Shown piece by piece: positions 8,401 through 15,381 of a stretch of DNA of 27,359 nucleotides. Below the pieces are notes generated by a model that ran no database searches, was not told where the DNA came from, and worked only from the letters and a program-made list of their open reading frames with translations. The stretch lies in NCBI GenBank assembly GCA_902494765.1, contig CABUUK010000032.1:1-27359 (forward strand), written 5' to 3'. Both the position numbers and the translations under genes were made by a program. How positions within the stretch are numbered: the stretch's first letter is position 1; each line of letters starts with the position of its first letter. Source of the DNA: an uncultured Collinsella sp. GTDB lineage: Bacteria > Actinomycetota > Coriobacteriia > Coriobacteriales > Coriobacteriaceae.

Positions 8401-9293
8401 GACGTCACCACATACTGCGTATTATCGACCCAAGTCTGAGTCTTGCCCTGGGCATCGCGACCAATGACGGTCACATTTGCGGCAACTTGGTCTTTAACGA
8501 CAGGGGACGAGCTACCAGCCGTATAGGCAAACTCAATCTTCTGCCCCTGGGTGAGCTTGACGCTGCTCGCGCCAACCGAGGAAGACGCGCCGTCGACGAA
8601 CAGCTGCCAGAAGGCATAAGTCGTCGGATCGTAGGCAAGCGTGCGACCATCGCTCGGGGATGTGATGCTTTCGAGGTAGAAACCGTATGCCGTGTTCGGT
8701 TCGTACTTCGCCTTGAAGCCCGTCTTCTCCTGCAGCTTAATGAAGGCATCCGCAGCCGTCGCGCCCTCGTCGAGCTTGAGCTGCGTAGGTGCCACCCAGG
8801 TCTGAGCCTTGCCGTCGGCATCGGTGCCGATAATCGAGAACGAGACCTCGACCTGCTTCTTGGCGACATCGCCGGTTTCTGTCGGGCTCTCTGTCTGGAT
8901 GGCAGCCGCGGCGGCAGATCCTGCTTGGCCAGCGGATGCCGTCGAAGACTGCTCGCTCGTGGCAGGACTCTCCCCCGTCGCCGAGCCTTCGTCGCCAGTT
9001 GCCGCCTCAGTTGTGGCGACACTAGTTGCAGACGCGCTCCCAGAATCCGAAACCTCGGCGCCGCTCTGCTCAGCGGCACCGCCCGCAAGCGCTGCGTCCT
9101 CGCCCGGCGTAGCAGCCTGAGCCACAGCCTCGGCAATGCCCTCAGCGCCCTCGGCCCACAGCTGAGCCGGCGTGGTGCCAAAGGCCATCGCGAAGGCCAG
9201 GAATGCCACCAGGCAGCGCTTTGCCACGCCGCGCGCGATTACGCCACGGCGACGAAGCGAGGCACGCTGGCACTCGTCCTCAAACATATCCAT
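5457..9293 (-). CDS. Large surface protein: four DUF4430 domains, PQQ-like beta-propeller, InlB repeat, membrane anchor
   Basis: The 1278-residue exported protein has, in order: a basic signal peptide with likely cleavage after LWA (residue 47); an Ala/Ser/Thr/Glu-rich linker; and four DUF4430 domains of about 110 residues (near 146-260, 268-378, 383-495 and 500-612), each ending in a WxxYxNG-like strand and a GDxVTxxY-like strand. Then come a PQQ-like beta-propeller (about 660-1040), an InlB/Listeria-Bacteroides repeat (about 1042-1110, with DGYTFGGWYTDE), Gly-rich and Lys/Asp/Ser-rich spacers, and a C-terminal helix (about 1247-1267) with the tail RGKGDGNAR. QETGT before the helix may be a degenerate sortase site. 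The start at 9293 has AGGAG four bases upstream; 9374 and 9287 are alternatives. The leader carries a cobalamin riboswitch, so corrinoid binding is the inferred role. Confidence 0.85.
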   Translation of the reverse strand: MDMFEDECQRASLRRRGVIARGVAKRCLVAFLAFAMAFGTTPAQLWAEGAEGIAEAVAQAATPGEDAALAGGAAEQSGAEVSDSGSASATSVATTEAATGDEGSATGESPATSEQSSTASAGQAGSAAAAAIQTESPTETGDVAKKQVEVSFSIIGTDADGKAQTWVAPTQLKLDEGATAADAFIKLQEKTGFKAKYEPNTAYGFYLESITSPSDGRTLAYDPTTYAFWQLFVDGASSSVGASSVKLTQGQKIEFAYTAGSSSPVVKDQVAANVTVIGRDAQGKTQTWVDNTQYVVTSGSSALDLTKVALEANDIDAVAAGSFILSLKYNGVELGTPQDYSTYWQLFINGKSSDYTADNVTIHAGDTVTWFYGGWGDQLPSDSVHASVQVLGKDKDGKQQVWASTGQTSLKAGSTAKDLLEQVGLTLDAGESSWGWFLNGIYSPFDGKSYCGYDAATNSYWRFYVNGKFADVGAGAYKLQEGDAVTFMYGADVDALPGQVLGSADVIGPDVNGNNTRWGTASNVSLPEGSTAQNLIEAVLKAKGVAYNGSQSGEYWFLNSITSPFDHKPYGWDAATNKYWHLYINGEPSLLCANQITLQSGDKVTLAYTTDNSPMPDPDKIVVDPSATTPDWDAEWAGYGNSGNGSTVTDAKTPAQAAGLKWAFDWKAESGQQYANCSEPVIANGFVYIATENELIKIDSSTGKKVASAPLASKVSYTSRPIYTNGLIIVPLNGGAVQAITADKLICKWLTPGLTDLTQSSCTVVSDGEYVYVGSVDISYDENYNATYGNGSFARIKIATGEVSWQNIDPAEGYYWTGAALTDKYAIVPTSAGTLKCIDKTTGDVVSTMKLGALANADCVADPSNGSTFYQMTHDGKLHVISLSAKGVLSEQKTVDLGLTNNMSAPAVAGENLIVGGQTATGSALALYNLKTGKTTMVTAADGKELPAGFNGIAATPLVSVQGGKTYVYFTVNSADSKDYVNYSAGGGVYRYTLGDAEATQIYDAAGHYQHCDSPVIADASGNLYYINDSGTLFKLGAVESWTVVFNSNGGSACNTKFVATADGKLVKPADPTRDGYTFGGWYTDETCAQAYDFSTPVTADLTLYAKWTKNAVNPGGNGGSGANGGNGGVGSNGGGGSSTGTGSGTGAGAGAGSGSGSKGGVIAPGQKPVTKTTVSTKTETRDNKSDKKDSDKSDKKDEKKSDKKSDRKDGTSDKKSDSKSDTGAVSTTTAKKSSSASEQETGTNPLAIVGIAAGVIGLALIAVFVLTKRGKGDGNAR

Positions 9294-9491
9294 TTGTCTC
9301 CTACTGTCTGTACTTGGAGCGTTGCCTTGAAGCTGCCCCACGTCATCGCGCATGTTGCGCTCGAGTTCCCCCATCGGGGTCCCCCTTTCCTCCAGAGCCC
9401 TATGCACACCGGCGGCATACGCCGCAGCCGCATGCAAGATGGGAGGCGATCCGACTTAACCTTAACGACTCGGGCGCGCCGTCCGATCTGC

Positions 9492-9594
9492 GACGCGAAC
9501 ATCCCGAGCCAAGAGGAATTACGGTTACTGGTACAGCCGGGGACTTGCACCCCGATTCTCCCAAACGCGCAGGAAAACCGCGCATTCGTGCGTC
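9492..9594 (-). promoter_or_regulatory. Cobalamin riboswitch (compact type)
   Basis: The minus strand holds the conserved core in order: GGGAGAATC, then GGGGTGCAAGTCCCC (a stem with the typical loop), GGCTGTACCAGTAACCGTAA and, shortly after, GGCTCGGGATGTTCGC. The ends can pair as P1: GACGCACGAA (9594-9585) with TTCGCGTC (9499-9492). The large peripheral arm found between the core and the B12 box in class I riboswitches is absent, so it resembles the compact class II or AdoCbl-variant forms. A small GNRA-capped hairpin (9589-9602) starts the transcript. The aptamer lies about 200 bases before the start of the large DUF4430 gene. Such switches usually lower expression when cobalamin is plentiful. 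The call is by eye and was not tested with a covariance model. Confidence 0.82.
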
Positions 9595-9604
9595 TCCGCA
9601 CCAC

Positions 9605-9632
9605 CATCTAGGCCATCGATTAAAACCGTCAA
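9605..9632 (-). promoter_or_regulatory. Probable promoter of the riboswitch-controlled operon
   Basis: On the minus strand TTGACG (9632-9627) is followed after 16 bases by TAGATG (9610-9605). Transcription would start near 9598, just ahead of the riboswitch aptamer. The -35 match is good and the -10 match weak. The position between the upstream terminator and the aptamer makes it plausible. Confidence 0.45.
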
Positions 9633-9645
9633 TATGCTATCACGC

Positions 9646-9673
9646 AAAAGGGCCTCGCACGCAGGCGAAGCCC
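9646..9673 (-). terminator. Intrinsic terminator of the phasin-aarF operon
   Basis: On the minus strand GGGCTTCGC pairs with GCGAGGCCC (one T-G pair) across a six-base loop, followed by TTTT. It lies about 50 bases after the AarF stop codon and isolates that operon from the riboswitch promoter immediately downstream. Confidence 0.8.
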
Positions 9674-9724
9674 AAGGTAAAAGCTATTGTTTGCGATAGG
9701 AGAATGCGGTGACGGTCGCAGCCT

Positions 9725-11488
9725 CTAGTGCTTGCCGCCGTGGCTGTTGAGCCAGATATTGCGACCCAGCATAAGCGCCAGCACCAGCGCGCTCACGTAG
9801 CCCATAAAGCCAATGACTGGGATACCAAACACAACCGGCTCGATGCGCGCGTAGTACACCACCGACGAACCGATAAACAGACCGGCGATAACGATAGCCA
9901 TCGACATGCGGTCGATAATCCCACCTAGCTGTCGCAGCGCCTTATCGCTGCTCATGATCTGCGTGTTCACCTTAAGCTGGCCGCGCGTGAGCATGCGCGA
10001 AGCCAAGCCCAGATACTCGGCTGCCTCAAGCGAGCCTTTTGCCGCGCGATAGCTGCTCGCGGCAAGATCGCGTCCCATATCACGCGCGCGCGCATAGGCG
10101 CTCTTCTCGTTTTTGATGTGCGTCTGGATAATCTGGATCATGTTGACGTTGGGCATATACTCGGTCAGCAAACCCTCGAGCGTCACCATGCCGCGCGCGA
10201 ACATCGTTACCACGCTCGGCAGCTCAACGTCATTCTTACGCGCGAGGTTTAACAGCGAGGTCAAAAACTCGCCGATATCCAGGTCTTTAAGGTCGAGCCC
10301 GGCAAAGTCGGCAACAATAAAGTCCAAGTCGGACAAAAAGGCCGAATGGTCAAGCTCGGCCGAATCGCCGCGCGTCACGGCAAAGCGCATGAGCGAATCC
10401 TTGAGCTTGGGCACGTCACCCTCGGCCACAGCGAAAATCATGTCTTTGACGATACCGCGGTCATGGCTCGACATACGTCCGACCATACCCAAGTCGATAA
10501 AGTAGACAATACCGTCCTTGAGGATGATATTTCCCGCATGCGGGTCGGCATGGAAAAAGCCGTCGTCGAGCACCTGCGTCGAATAGTCCTCGACAATCGC
10601 CGAGCCGATCTTTTCCAGGTCATAGCCCTCGGCCACCAAGCGTTCAGGATCGGCGATCGAAATGCCGTCGACGTAGTCCATAACCACCACGTGCTCGGTG
10701 CACAGGTCCAGATAGGATTTAGGGCACGTCACGCCATGAACGCTCTTATGGAACTCGTAGAAGTCGTTGAGGTTTTTGGCCTCGGCCAAAAAGTTGGTCT
10801 CCTCGCGAAACGAGGTCCACAACTCCTCGACTACGCCGTGCAGGTCAACGAATTGATCGGTGTTGACGAACTTGGAAACGATACGCACCACCGAGCGGAT
10901 GATATCGATGTCCTGCGCCATAACCTGCTGCGCACCGGGGCGCTGCACCTTGACAGCCACGTCCTCGCCCGTCACCAGACGAGCGCGGTGCACCTGCGCG
11001 AGCGATGCGCTACCAAGCGGATTGGGGTCGATCGCATCGAACATCTCCCCCAGGCGCAGGCCGTATTCCTCTTCCAAGCAGCGGAGCACTACCTCGTACG
11101 GCACCGGCTCCACGTCGGAACGCAGACGGCGCAGCTCATCGCAAAAGCGCTGCGGCAGAATCTCGGACCGGTTGGCCAGAATCTGCCCCATCTTGACGAA
11201 CATGGGGCCGAGCTCCTCGAGCAGGCGGCGCAAGCGAACCGGCGTGAGGTTATCCCACACACGGTACTTTTTGACCAAGCGAACAATCTGCCCAATGCGT
11301 TCGCGACGACCCGCCGGCGTGAGCTGGTATTCCTCGTCCGGCGCCATCGCGTCGGGCTCTTCGGGCACCATATCGACAGCGCGCGGCTTTTTGCGAGCGC
11401 CCGAGACGGCGGCATCGACCTCATCGACAACCGCCGCCTCGTCACCCAAGGGATCTAGATTGTTGTAATCGGTGGTAGAATCTGCCAT
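9725..11488 (-). CDS. ABC1/AarF/UbiB family atypical kinase
   Basis: This 587-residue protein carries all hallmark motifs of the UbiB/ADCK family: KMGQ (99-102), an Ala-rich nucleotide loop SASLAQVHRA (160-169), the invariant lysine in VAVKVQRP (K180), EETNF (229-233), the catalytic loop HADPHAGN (313-320) and the metal-binding DLG (332-334). Two C-terminal hydrophobic helices likely bind the membrane. The first 55 residues are acidic and probably disordered. Family members are ATPases/kinases linked to isoprenoid-lipid or quinone metabolism and lipid distribution; the substrate here is unknown. The gene begins eight bases after a phasin-like gene and is probably co-transcribed with it. The ribosome site is weak, suggesting coupling to the upstream gene. 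Confidence 0.93.
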   Translation of the reverse strand: MADSTTDYNNLDPLGDEAAVVDEVDAAVSGARKKPRAVDMVPEEPDAMAPDEEYQLTPAGRRERIGQIVRLVKKYRVWDNLTPVRLRRLLEELGPMFVKMGQILANRSEILPQRFCDELRRLRSDVEPVPYEVVLRCLEEEYGLRLGEMFDAIDPNPLGSASLAQVHRARLVTGEDVAVKVQRPGAQQVMAQDIDIIRSVVRIVSKFVNTDQFVDLHGVVEELWTSFREETNFLAEAKNLNDFYEFHKSVHGVTCPKSYLDLCTEHVVVMDYVDGISIADPERLVAEGYDLEKIGSAIVEDYSTQVLDDGFFHADPHAGNIILKDGIVYFIDLGMVGRMSSHDRGIVKDMIFAVAEGDVPKLKDSLMRFAVTRGDSAELDHSAFLSDLDFIVADFAGLDLKDLDIGEFLTSLLNLARKNDVELPSVVTMFARGMVTLEGLLTEYMPNVNMIQIIQTHIKNEKSAYARARDMGRDLAASSYRAAKGSLEAAEYLGLASRMLTRGQLKVNTQIMSSDKALRQLGGIIDRMSMAIVIAGLFIGSSVVYYARIEPVVFGIPVIGFMGYVSALVLALMLGRNIWLNSHGGKH

Positions 11489-11496
11489 CTGCGCTG

Positions 11497-11913
11497 CTAC
11501 TCGGCCTCTTCGGTATCCTTCGCATCGTCGGGCTCAACGGACTCGACGGGCACCGAGGTCACGTTGTCCTCGACCGAATCGACGATGTCGCGCACATGGG
11601 CCAGGAAGGCCGTGCGCTCGGGGGCGGTCATGACGCGGACCCGGGCAAGGATGAGCTCGTCAAGCACGCGCTGGGCCGCGGTCTCGCCCTGCATGCCCAA
11701 GCGCTCGGTCAGGTCGGAGATGGTGCCGCCGGCCTGCTCGAACATGTCGGACACACTGCGGGCGATATCGGGGGTGGCGGTGTCCTTGCGGACCTGCTCG
11801 CCTTTGGTGTTAAGGTCGTCGAGGACCTTCTTGCCACCTTCGACAGCAACGGCGGCAGCGCCAAAGCCCACGTTAATGGCGCCGTTAACAAGCTGATCGA
11901 GTTTCATAACCAT
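11497..11913 (-). CDS. Phasin-like small helical protein, partner of the AarF kinase
   Basis: The 138-residue protein has an N-terminal helix rich in Gly/Ala (GAINVGFGAAAVAVEGGKKV), an amphipathic middle and a very acidic tail ending DTEEAE. This layout is like the small 'PHA synthesis regulator phasin' proteins often encoded next to AarF kinases in anaerobic Gram-positives (family knowledge, from memory). No polyhydroxyalkanoate genes are in view, so a role as lipid- or membrane-associated adaptor of the kinase is more likely than granule coating. The start is ATG at 11913, with GGAG six bases upstream; a TTG four codons earlier overlaps that ribosome site. Confidence 0.7.
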   Translation of the reverse strand: MVMKLDQLVNGAINVGFGAAAVAVEGGKKVLDDLNTKGEQVRKDTATPDIARSVSDMFEQAGGTISDLTERLGMQGETAAQRVLDELILARVRVMTAPERTAFLAHVRDIVDSVEDNVTSVPVESVEPDDAKDTEEAE

Positions 11914-12012
11914 GGTTGTCTCCAATCACAAACAACTGCGTTGGCGTTCTTGTACCCAAGATTGAGCGAAAGCGACAAAGCGTTTTAGCGCTATTCGATC
12001 GACGGGAAATCC

Positions 12013-13536
12013 CTACCTCACGTTGTCGTTCATCGCGAAAGAGTTCTTCATGGCGCAGCTCGTGGTGTAGAGCACCTTGCCCAGCAGGGCATCGGTCTCC
12101 ACGCGAACACGCTCGGCAAACTCCTCGTTGGCGCGTGCAAGTTCGGCAGGCACCTCGGCCTCGGGCCGAGCGGCTACGGCAGCATCGACGTCATGGATCT
12201 GCTTGTGACCCATGCCACCGACCTTCTCCTGATAGTCCTCCACAGCGCGGCCGCACTCATGAAAACGGACGTCGGCCAGGGCGCCGATCAGGCGGTTGGC
12301 CCAGTAGAAGTTTTCGGACGTTACGCGAGCCTGCGTGTCGGCATAGTACTCGGGCATGGTCTCGACGTTGGCGTACAGCGGAACCAGCGAGTTAAACGAG
12401 TTGGAACCAAAGGCCATCCACTGCACGGCGCGGTAGGCCGGCTGCGCATAGGGGCGCAGCTGCAACACGGCAAGCTGGCTGTTGCGGTTGATGCCGATGG
12501 GACGATAAGCGCCGCGCGTAGCGGGCGTGCCCTTGCTGCCGTAGCAGTCGTACTCCGTGCCCTGGTAGTGGCTCGAGAGTACGTACTTAATGTCCTCGAT
12601 GGTCACCTTGCGCTCGGGCACGCGGCTCCAGGGGATATCGTCGCTCTCGGGCGTGTAGTCGGCGTCGGGGCCATCCCACACGTCGCTGGGGTTGAGGCAG
12701 CGCTGCATGTACCAGGCGCGCGGCGTGTTGTAGACATGGTCGCTGTCGCTGTGCGAGCCAAAGGCCTCGCGCGGGTTAAAGACGGCAGCCGGGCCGTCGC
12801 TCTCGACGCCCAGCGTCAGGTCCAGATGCCACTCGGCCATCCAGGCGCGCAGGTCGGCGGAGCACATGTGGTCGGCCTGGGCGCCCTCGGCGTCATCCAG
12901 GTCAAAGCTGTCGATACCCAATTGGTTGGGCATGGTCACATAGGCGTCATCGGGCACACGCTTGGCAATCCAATGATGGCCGCCGATGGTCTCAAGCCAC
13001 CAGATCTCGTCCACGTCGCTAAAGGCGATGCCGTTGTTCTCGTAGGTGCCGTAGCGCTCGAGCAAGTCGCCCAGGATACGAACGCCGTCGCGGGCGGACT
13101 TGGCGTACGGCAGGACCAGGGTCACCATGTCCTCCTCGCCCAGGCCACCGGGCTGTGCCGGAACGTATCCATCCTCGCCTTCGTTGCCCCTAGCGGGCAC
13201 GTAGTCCACAAGCGGGTCGGCGCCGCGGACGCGCTCGTTGGTGGTGAGCGTCTCGGTTGCGGACATGCCAACATTGAGCTCGTTGAAACCGGCCTCGGCC
13301 CAGATACCGTGGCCCGGGACAACATCGGGGACGCTCGTATAGCGCATGGGGTTATCGGGCAGCTCAACGGTCAGGTGGCTCAGGACGCTCGTGTAGACAC
13401 GCGGCTGCTCGTCGGGATGCACTACGCGCATGCGCTTGGGCTCAAATACCCCGTTGGACGAGTCCTCGTTACGCGCGACCAGGGTCGACCCGTCGTAGCT
13501 TGCGTTTTTACCGACCAGAATCGTTGTGCACGGCAT
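12013..13536 (-). CDS. C69 family dipeptidase (PepD type)
   Basis: This is a 507-residue Ntn-hydrolase-fold peptidase of family C69 (U34), which cleaves a broad range of dipeptides. The N-terminus MPCTTILVGKNASYDGSTLV carries the nucleophile cysteine at position 3, followed by the family pattern ARNEDSS. The protein has the normal length and no signal peptide, so it is probably cytoplasmic and serves peptide use. The start at 13536 has a perfect AAGGAGG six bases upstream. An in-frame ATG two codons earlier touches the ribosome site and would move the cysteine further from the N-terminus. It appears to be a single-gene unit. Confidence 0.93.
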   Translation of the reverse strand: MPCTTILVGKNASYDGSTLVARNEDSSNGVFEPKRMRVVHPDEQPRVYTSVLSHLTVELPDNPMRYTSVPDVVPGHGIWAEAGFNELNVGMSATETLTTNERVRGADPLVDYVPARGNEGEDGYVPAQPGGLGEEDMVTLVLPYAKSARDGVRILGDLLERYGTYENNGIAFSDVDEIWWLETIGGHHWIAKRVPDDAYVTMPNQLGIDSFDLDDAEGAQADHMCSADLRAWMAEWHLDLTLGVESDGPAAVFNPREAFGSHSDSDHVYNTPRAWYMQRCLNPSDVWDGPDADYTPESDDIPWSRVPERKVTIEDIKYVLSSHYQGTEYDCYGSKGTPATRGAYRPIGINRNSQLAVLQLRPYAQPAYRAVQWMAFGSNSFNSLVPLYANVETMPEYYADTQARVTSENFYWANRLIGALADVRFHECGRAVEDYQEKVGGMGHKQIHDVDAAVAARPEAEVPAELARANEEFAERVRVETDALLGKVLYTTSCAMKNSFAMNDNVR

Positions 13537-13622
13537 GCGCATCCTCCTTGAGCGAAGAAATCAAACGGCAACAGTGTATCGCTTCGGCGCAGAAAGGGCG
13601 AAACCACGGCCTCGGCAGCCCC

Positions 13623-13854
13623 CGTGGTCAAAAAATGCCAAATATGAGTACTGTCACCAATTTAGTGGCAGCAAATTTCCCTGGAACGAGTGCCGAAAAT
13701 CCCCATTTGCCCAAAAGCAAGACAACGTTATTCCCCATAAGTTCAATAAAATAGGCTTCCTAACGATAATGGATACCGTTAGGAAGCCAAAAAGACGTAA
13801 GACATATGTGACTATCTTGGCAACAGTACTCATATTTGGCATTGTTTGACCACG
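13623..13854. repeat. 232-bp element with 32-bp terminal inverted repeats (MITE-like)
   Basis: The left arm (13623-13654) and right arm (13823-13854) match as inverted copies at 31 of 32 positions; each contains ATGCCAAATATGAGTACTGT. In the interior, GGCTTCCTAACG (13754-13765) and CGTTAGGAAGCC (13777-13788) form a perfect 12-bp hairpin. The element is AT-rich against its surroundings and sits in the gap between the C69 and folD genes. It has no convincing protein. Short open frames on both strands end up reading the repeat arms and are not taken as genes. It is most likely a nonautonomous mobile element or dispersed intergenic repeat. No target duplication is obvious. Confidence 0.65.
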
Positions 13855-13891
13855 TGGTATATAGCTAACCCCCTCAAACAGCCCAAAACGC

Positions 13892-14746
13892 CTATTTTGA
13901 TGCGCGCTCCGCCGCCTCAATCACGTGTTTGGCGAGAATCGCGGTGGTCACAGCCCCCACGCCGCCCGGCACGGGCGTGATGGCGTTAACGACCGGCTCC
14001 GCAGCATCAAAATCGATGTCCCCGACCAGCTTGCCAGCGTCCTCATCCCAGTTAATGCCCACATCAATGATCGTCTGGTCCTCGCGGACCGCATCCGCGC
14101 CAATCGTGCGTGCGCGTCCAACGGCGGCAACCACAATGTCGGCAGCACGGCACTCGGCAGCAAGGTCGCGCGTATGCGTATGGCACGTCGTCACGGTCGC
14201 ATTGCGCGCCGTAAGCATGGCGGCAACGGGACGACCAATCACCAGAGACCGACCGACGACCGCAACCTTGGCCCCATCCAGCTCAACACTGTAATGGTCC
14301 AGCAACGCCAACACGGCCTCGGCCGTGCAGGGAGCAAAGCCCTCGCCACGACCCGAAAGCGTGGTAAGCAGCGAGGCCGGCGTCATGGAGTCAACATCCT
14401 TGGCGGGATCGAGCGCTGCGGCGACGGCGTTCTCGTCAAGGCCGGCGGGCAGCGGGCGGAACATCAGACAGCCATGAACAGCCGAATCGGTATTGATGTC
14501 CTCGATGGCCGCCAACAGCTCGTCCTGCGAAACATCGGCAGAAAGCAAAACGCGGCGAGCCTCAATGCCAACCTTCTCGCAGCGCTTGAGGGCACCGCGC
14601 TCGTAGGACAGGTCGTCCTCGCGCTCGCCCACACGAACAATGGCCAGCGTCGGCACAACGCCACGTTCGCGCAGGGCTGCACAGCGAGCAGCAAGTTCCT
14701 CGGTCAAAGCGCGAGCAACGGGAGCACCCTTCAGCAGTTCAGCCAT
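13892..14746 (-). CDS. folD: FolD-family methylene-THF dehydrogenase, cyclohydrolase site apparently lost
   Basis: The 284-residue protein aligns over its length with FolD, which oxidises methylene-THF to methenyl-THF with NADP and normally hydrolyses that to 10-formyl-THF. The NADP loop VVGRSLVIGRP (163-173) and the end motif TPVPGGVGAVTTAIL are intact. In E. coli FolD the cyclohydrolase residues are Lys54 (YVASK) and Gln98 (GILVQLPLP). The matching segments here are YERGA (residue 52 is Ala) and GCLMFRPLP (residue 96 is Phe), while KDVD (116-119) is kept. The enzyme is therefore probably a dehydrogenase only. The start is ATG at 14746, two bases after the stop of a cyclohydrolase-family gene, so the two are translationally coupled. 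Longer starts would overlap that gene. Confidence 0.9.
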   Translation of the reverse strand: MAELLKGAPVARALTEELAARCAALRERGVVPTLAIVRVGEREDDLSYERGALKRCEKVGIEARRVLLSADVSQDELLAAIEDINTDSAVHGCLMFRPLPAGLDENAVAAALDPAKDVDSMTPASLLTTLSGRGEGFAPCTAEAVLALLDHYSVELDGAKVAVVGRSLVIGRPVAAMLTARNATVTTCHTHTRDLAAECRAADIVVAAVGRARTIGADAVREDQTIIDVGINWDEDAGKLVGDIDFDAAEPVVNAITPVPGGVGAVTTAILAKHVIEAAERASK

Positions 14747-14748
14747 GG

Positions 14749-15381
14749 CTATCCTCTCTTCCTTGCAGCGTCGGAGGCGCGGCGCGCCAGCGCATCGGCG
14801 CGCGGCAACCATGTGTCGAGCAACTCATCACACGCCGTCTCGAGCTCCTCAGCACGAGCGCGATCTTTCATAGACGTGGTGTTCGCAAAGAGCGTCAAGC
14901 TCGCGCCCTGCATAGCGGCACGGCAGAACACGGCGCCGCACGCCACATCGGACAGCAGCTGACGCGAACCCTTGTCGGCCATGTCCTCGAGCAGCGCCAG
15001 CGCACGCCCGCAGGCATCCATAATGCGATACGGCGGCATAGCGGCCACATGCAGCGCATCCTGAATCGCGGTCGCTCGAGCCGGATCGTCACGCGGAATA
15101 CCGTACGCCGCGGACACCCGCCTGTAGGCACGAACGTCCTCGGAAACCAACTCGACAAGCTCCTGGGCCAGCTCATCAGCCTGGGCAAACGCGCGCGTCA
15201 GGTCATCCGCACGATCAGCAAGCGCGGGATTAGTCGCACCGTAGCGGGCAACCATTCCGCACAGCGAGGCGCCCAGCGCGCCCACAAAGGCGCTCGCGCT
15301 GCCACCGCCGGGAACCGGCTCGCGCGCGGCAAGCGCCTCGGCAAACCCGCGGCAGGTCTTGTCCATCATCTCTTGGCTCAT
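14749..15381 (-). CDS. Cyclodeaminase/cyclohydrolase family protein (FchA-like)
   Basis: The 210-residue all-helical protein belongs to the family of formimino-THF cyclodeaminase and methenyl-THF cyclohydrolase FchA. The family signature is PVPGGGSASAFVGALGASL near the N-terminus. Two reactions are possible: deamination of formimino-THF, or hydrolysis of methenyl-THF to 10-formyl-THF. The neighbour is a FolD that lacks cyclohydrolase residues, and no histidine-degradation genes are in view, so the second role fits better. The start at 15381 is preferred because AAGGTG lies at about seven bases; an ATG two codons earlier sits right on it. It is the first gene of a coupled pair with folD. Confidence 0.87.
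   Translation of the reverse strand: MSQEMMDKTCRGFAEALAAREPVPGGGSASAFVGALGASLCGMVARYGATNPALADRADDLTRAFAQADELAQELVELVSEDVRAYRRVSAAYGIPRDDPARATAIQDALHVAAMPPYRIMDACGRALALLEDMADKGSRQLLSDVACGAVFCRAAMQGASLTLFANTTSMKDRARAEELETACDELLDTWLPRADALARRASDAARKRG

Noticed and set aside
5250..9611. Two very long open frames on the plus strand (5250-7526 and 7551-9611) opposite the large surface gene
   Set aside because: They are antisense to a protein with clear domains, have no recognisable domains or ribosome sites, and are rich in Arg/Ile/Val as expected from reading a high-GC gene backwards.
9203..9712. Plus-strand frame across the surface-gene leader
   Set aside because: It runs antisense through the riboswitch and has no domain or ribosome site.
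10346..11458. Long plus-strand frame opposite the AarF kinase gene
   Set aside because: Antisense shadow; the minus-strand protein has all kinase motifs.
12193..13551. Long plus-strand frame opposite the C69 dipeptidase
   Set aside because: Antisense shadow with no domain; the dipeptidase is unmistakable.
13500..13920. Short frames on both strands through the inverted-repeat element
   Set aside because: Both encode the same peptide only because the repeat arms are inverted copies; no ribosome site or conserved domain.
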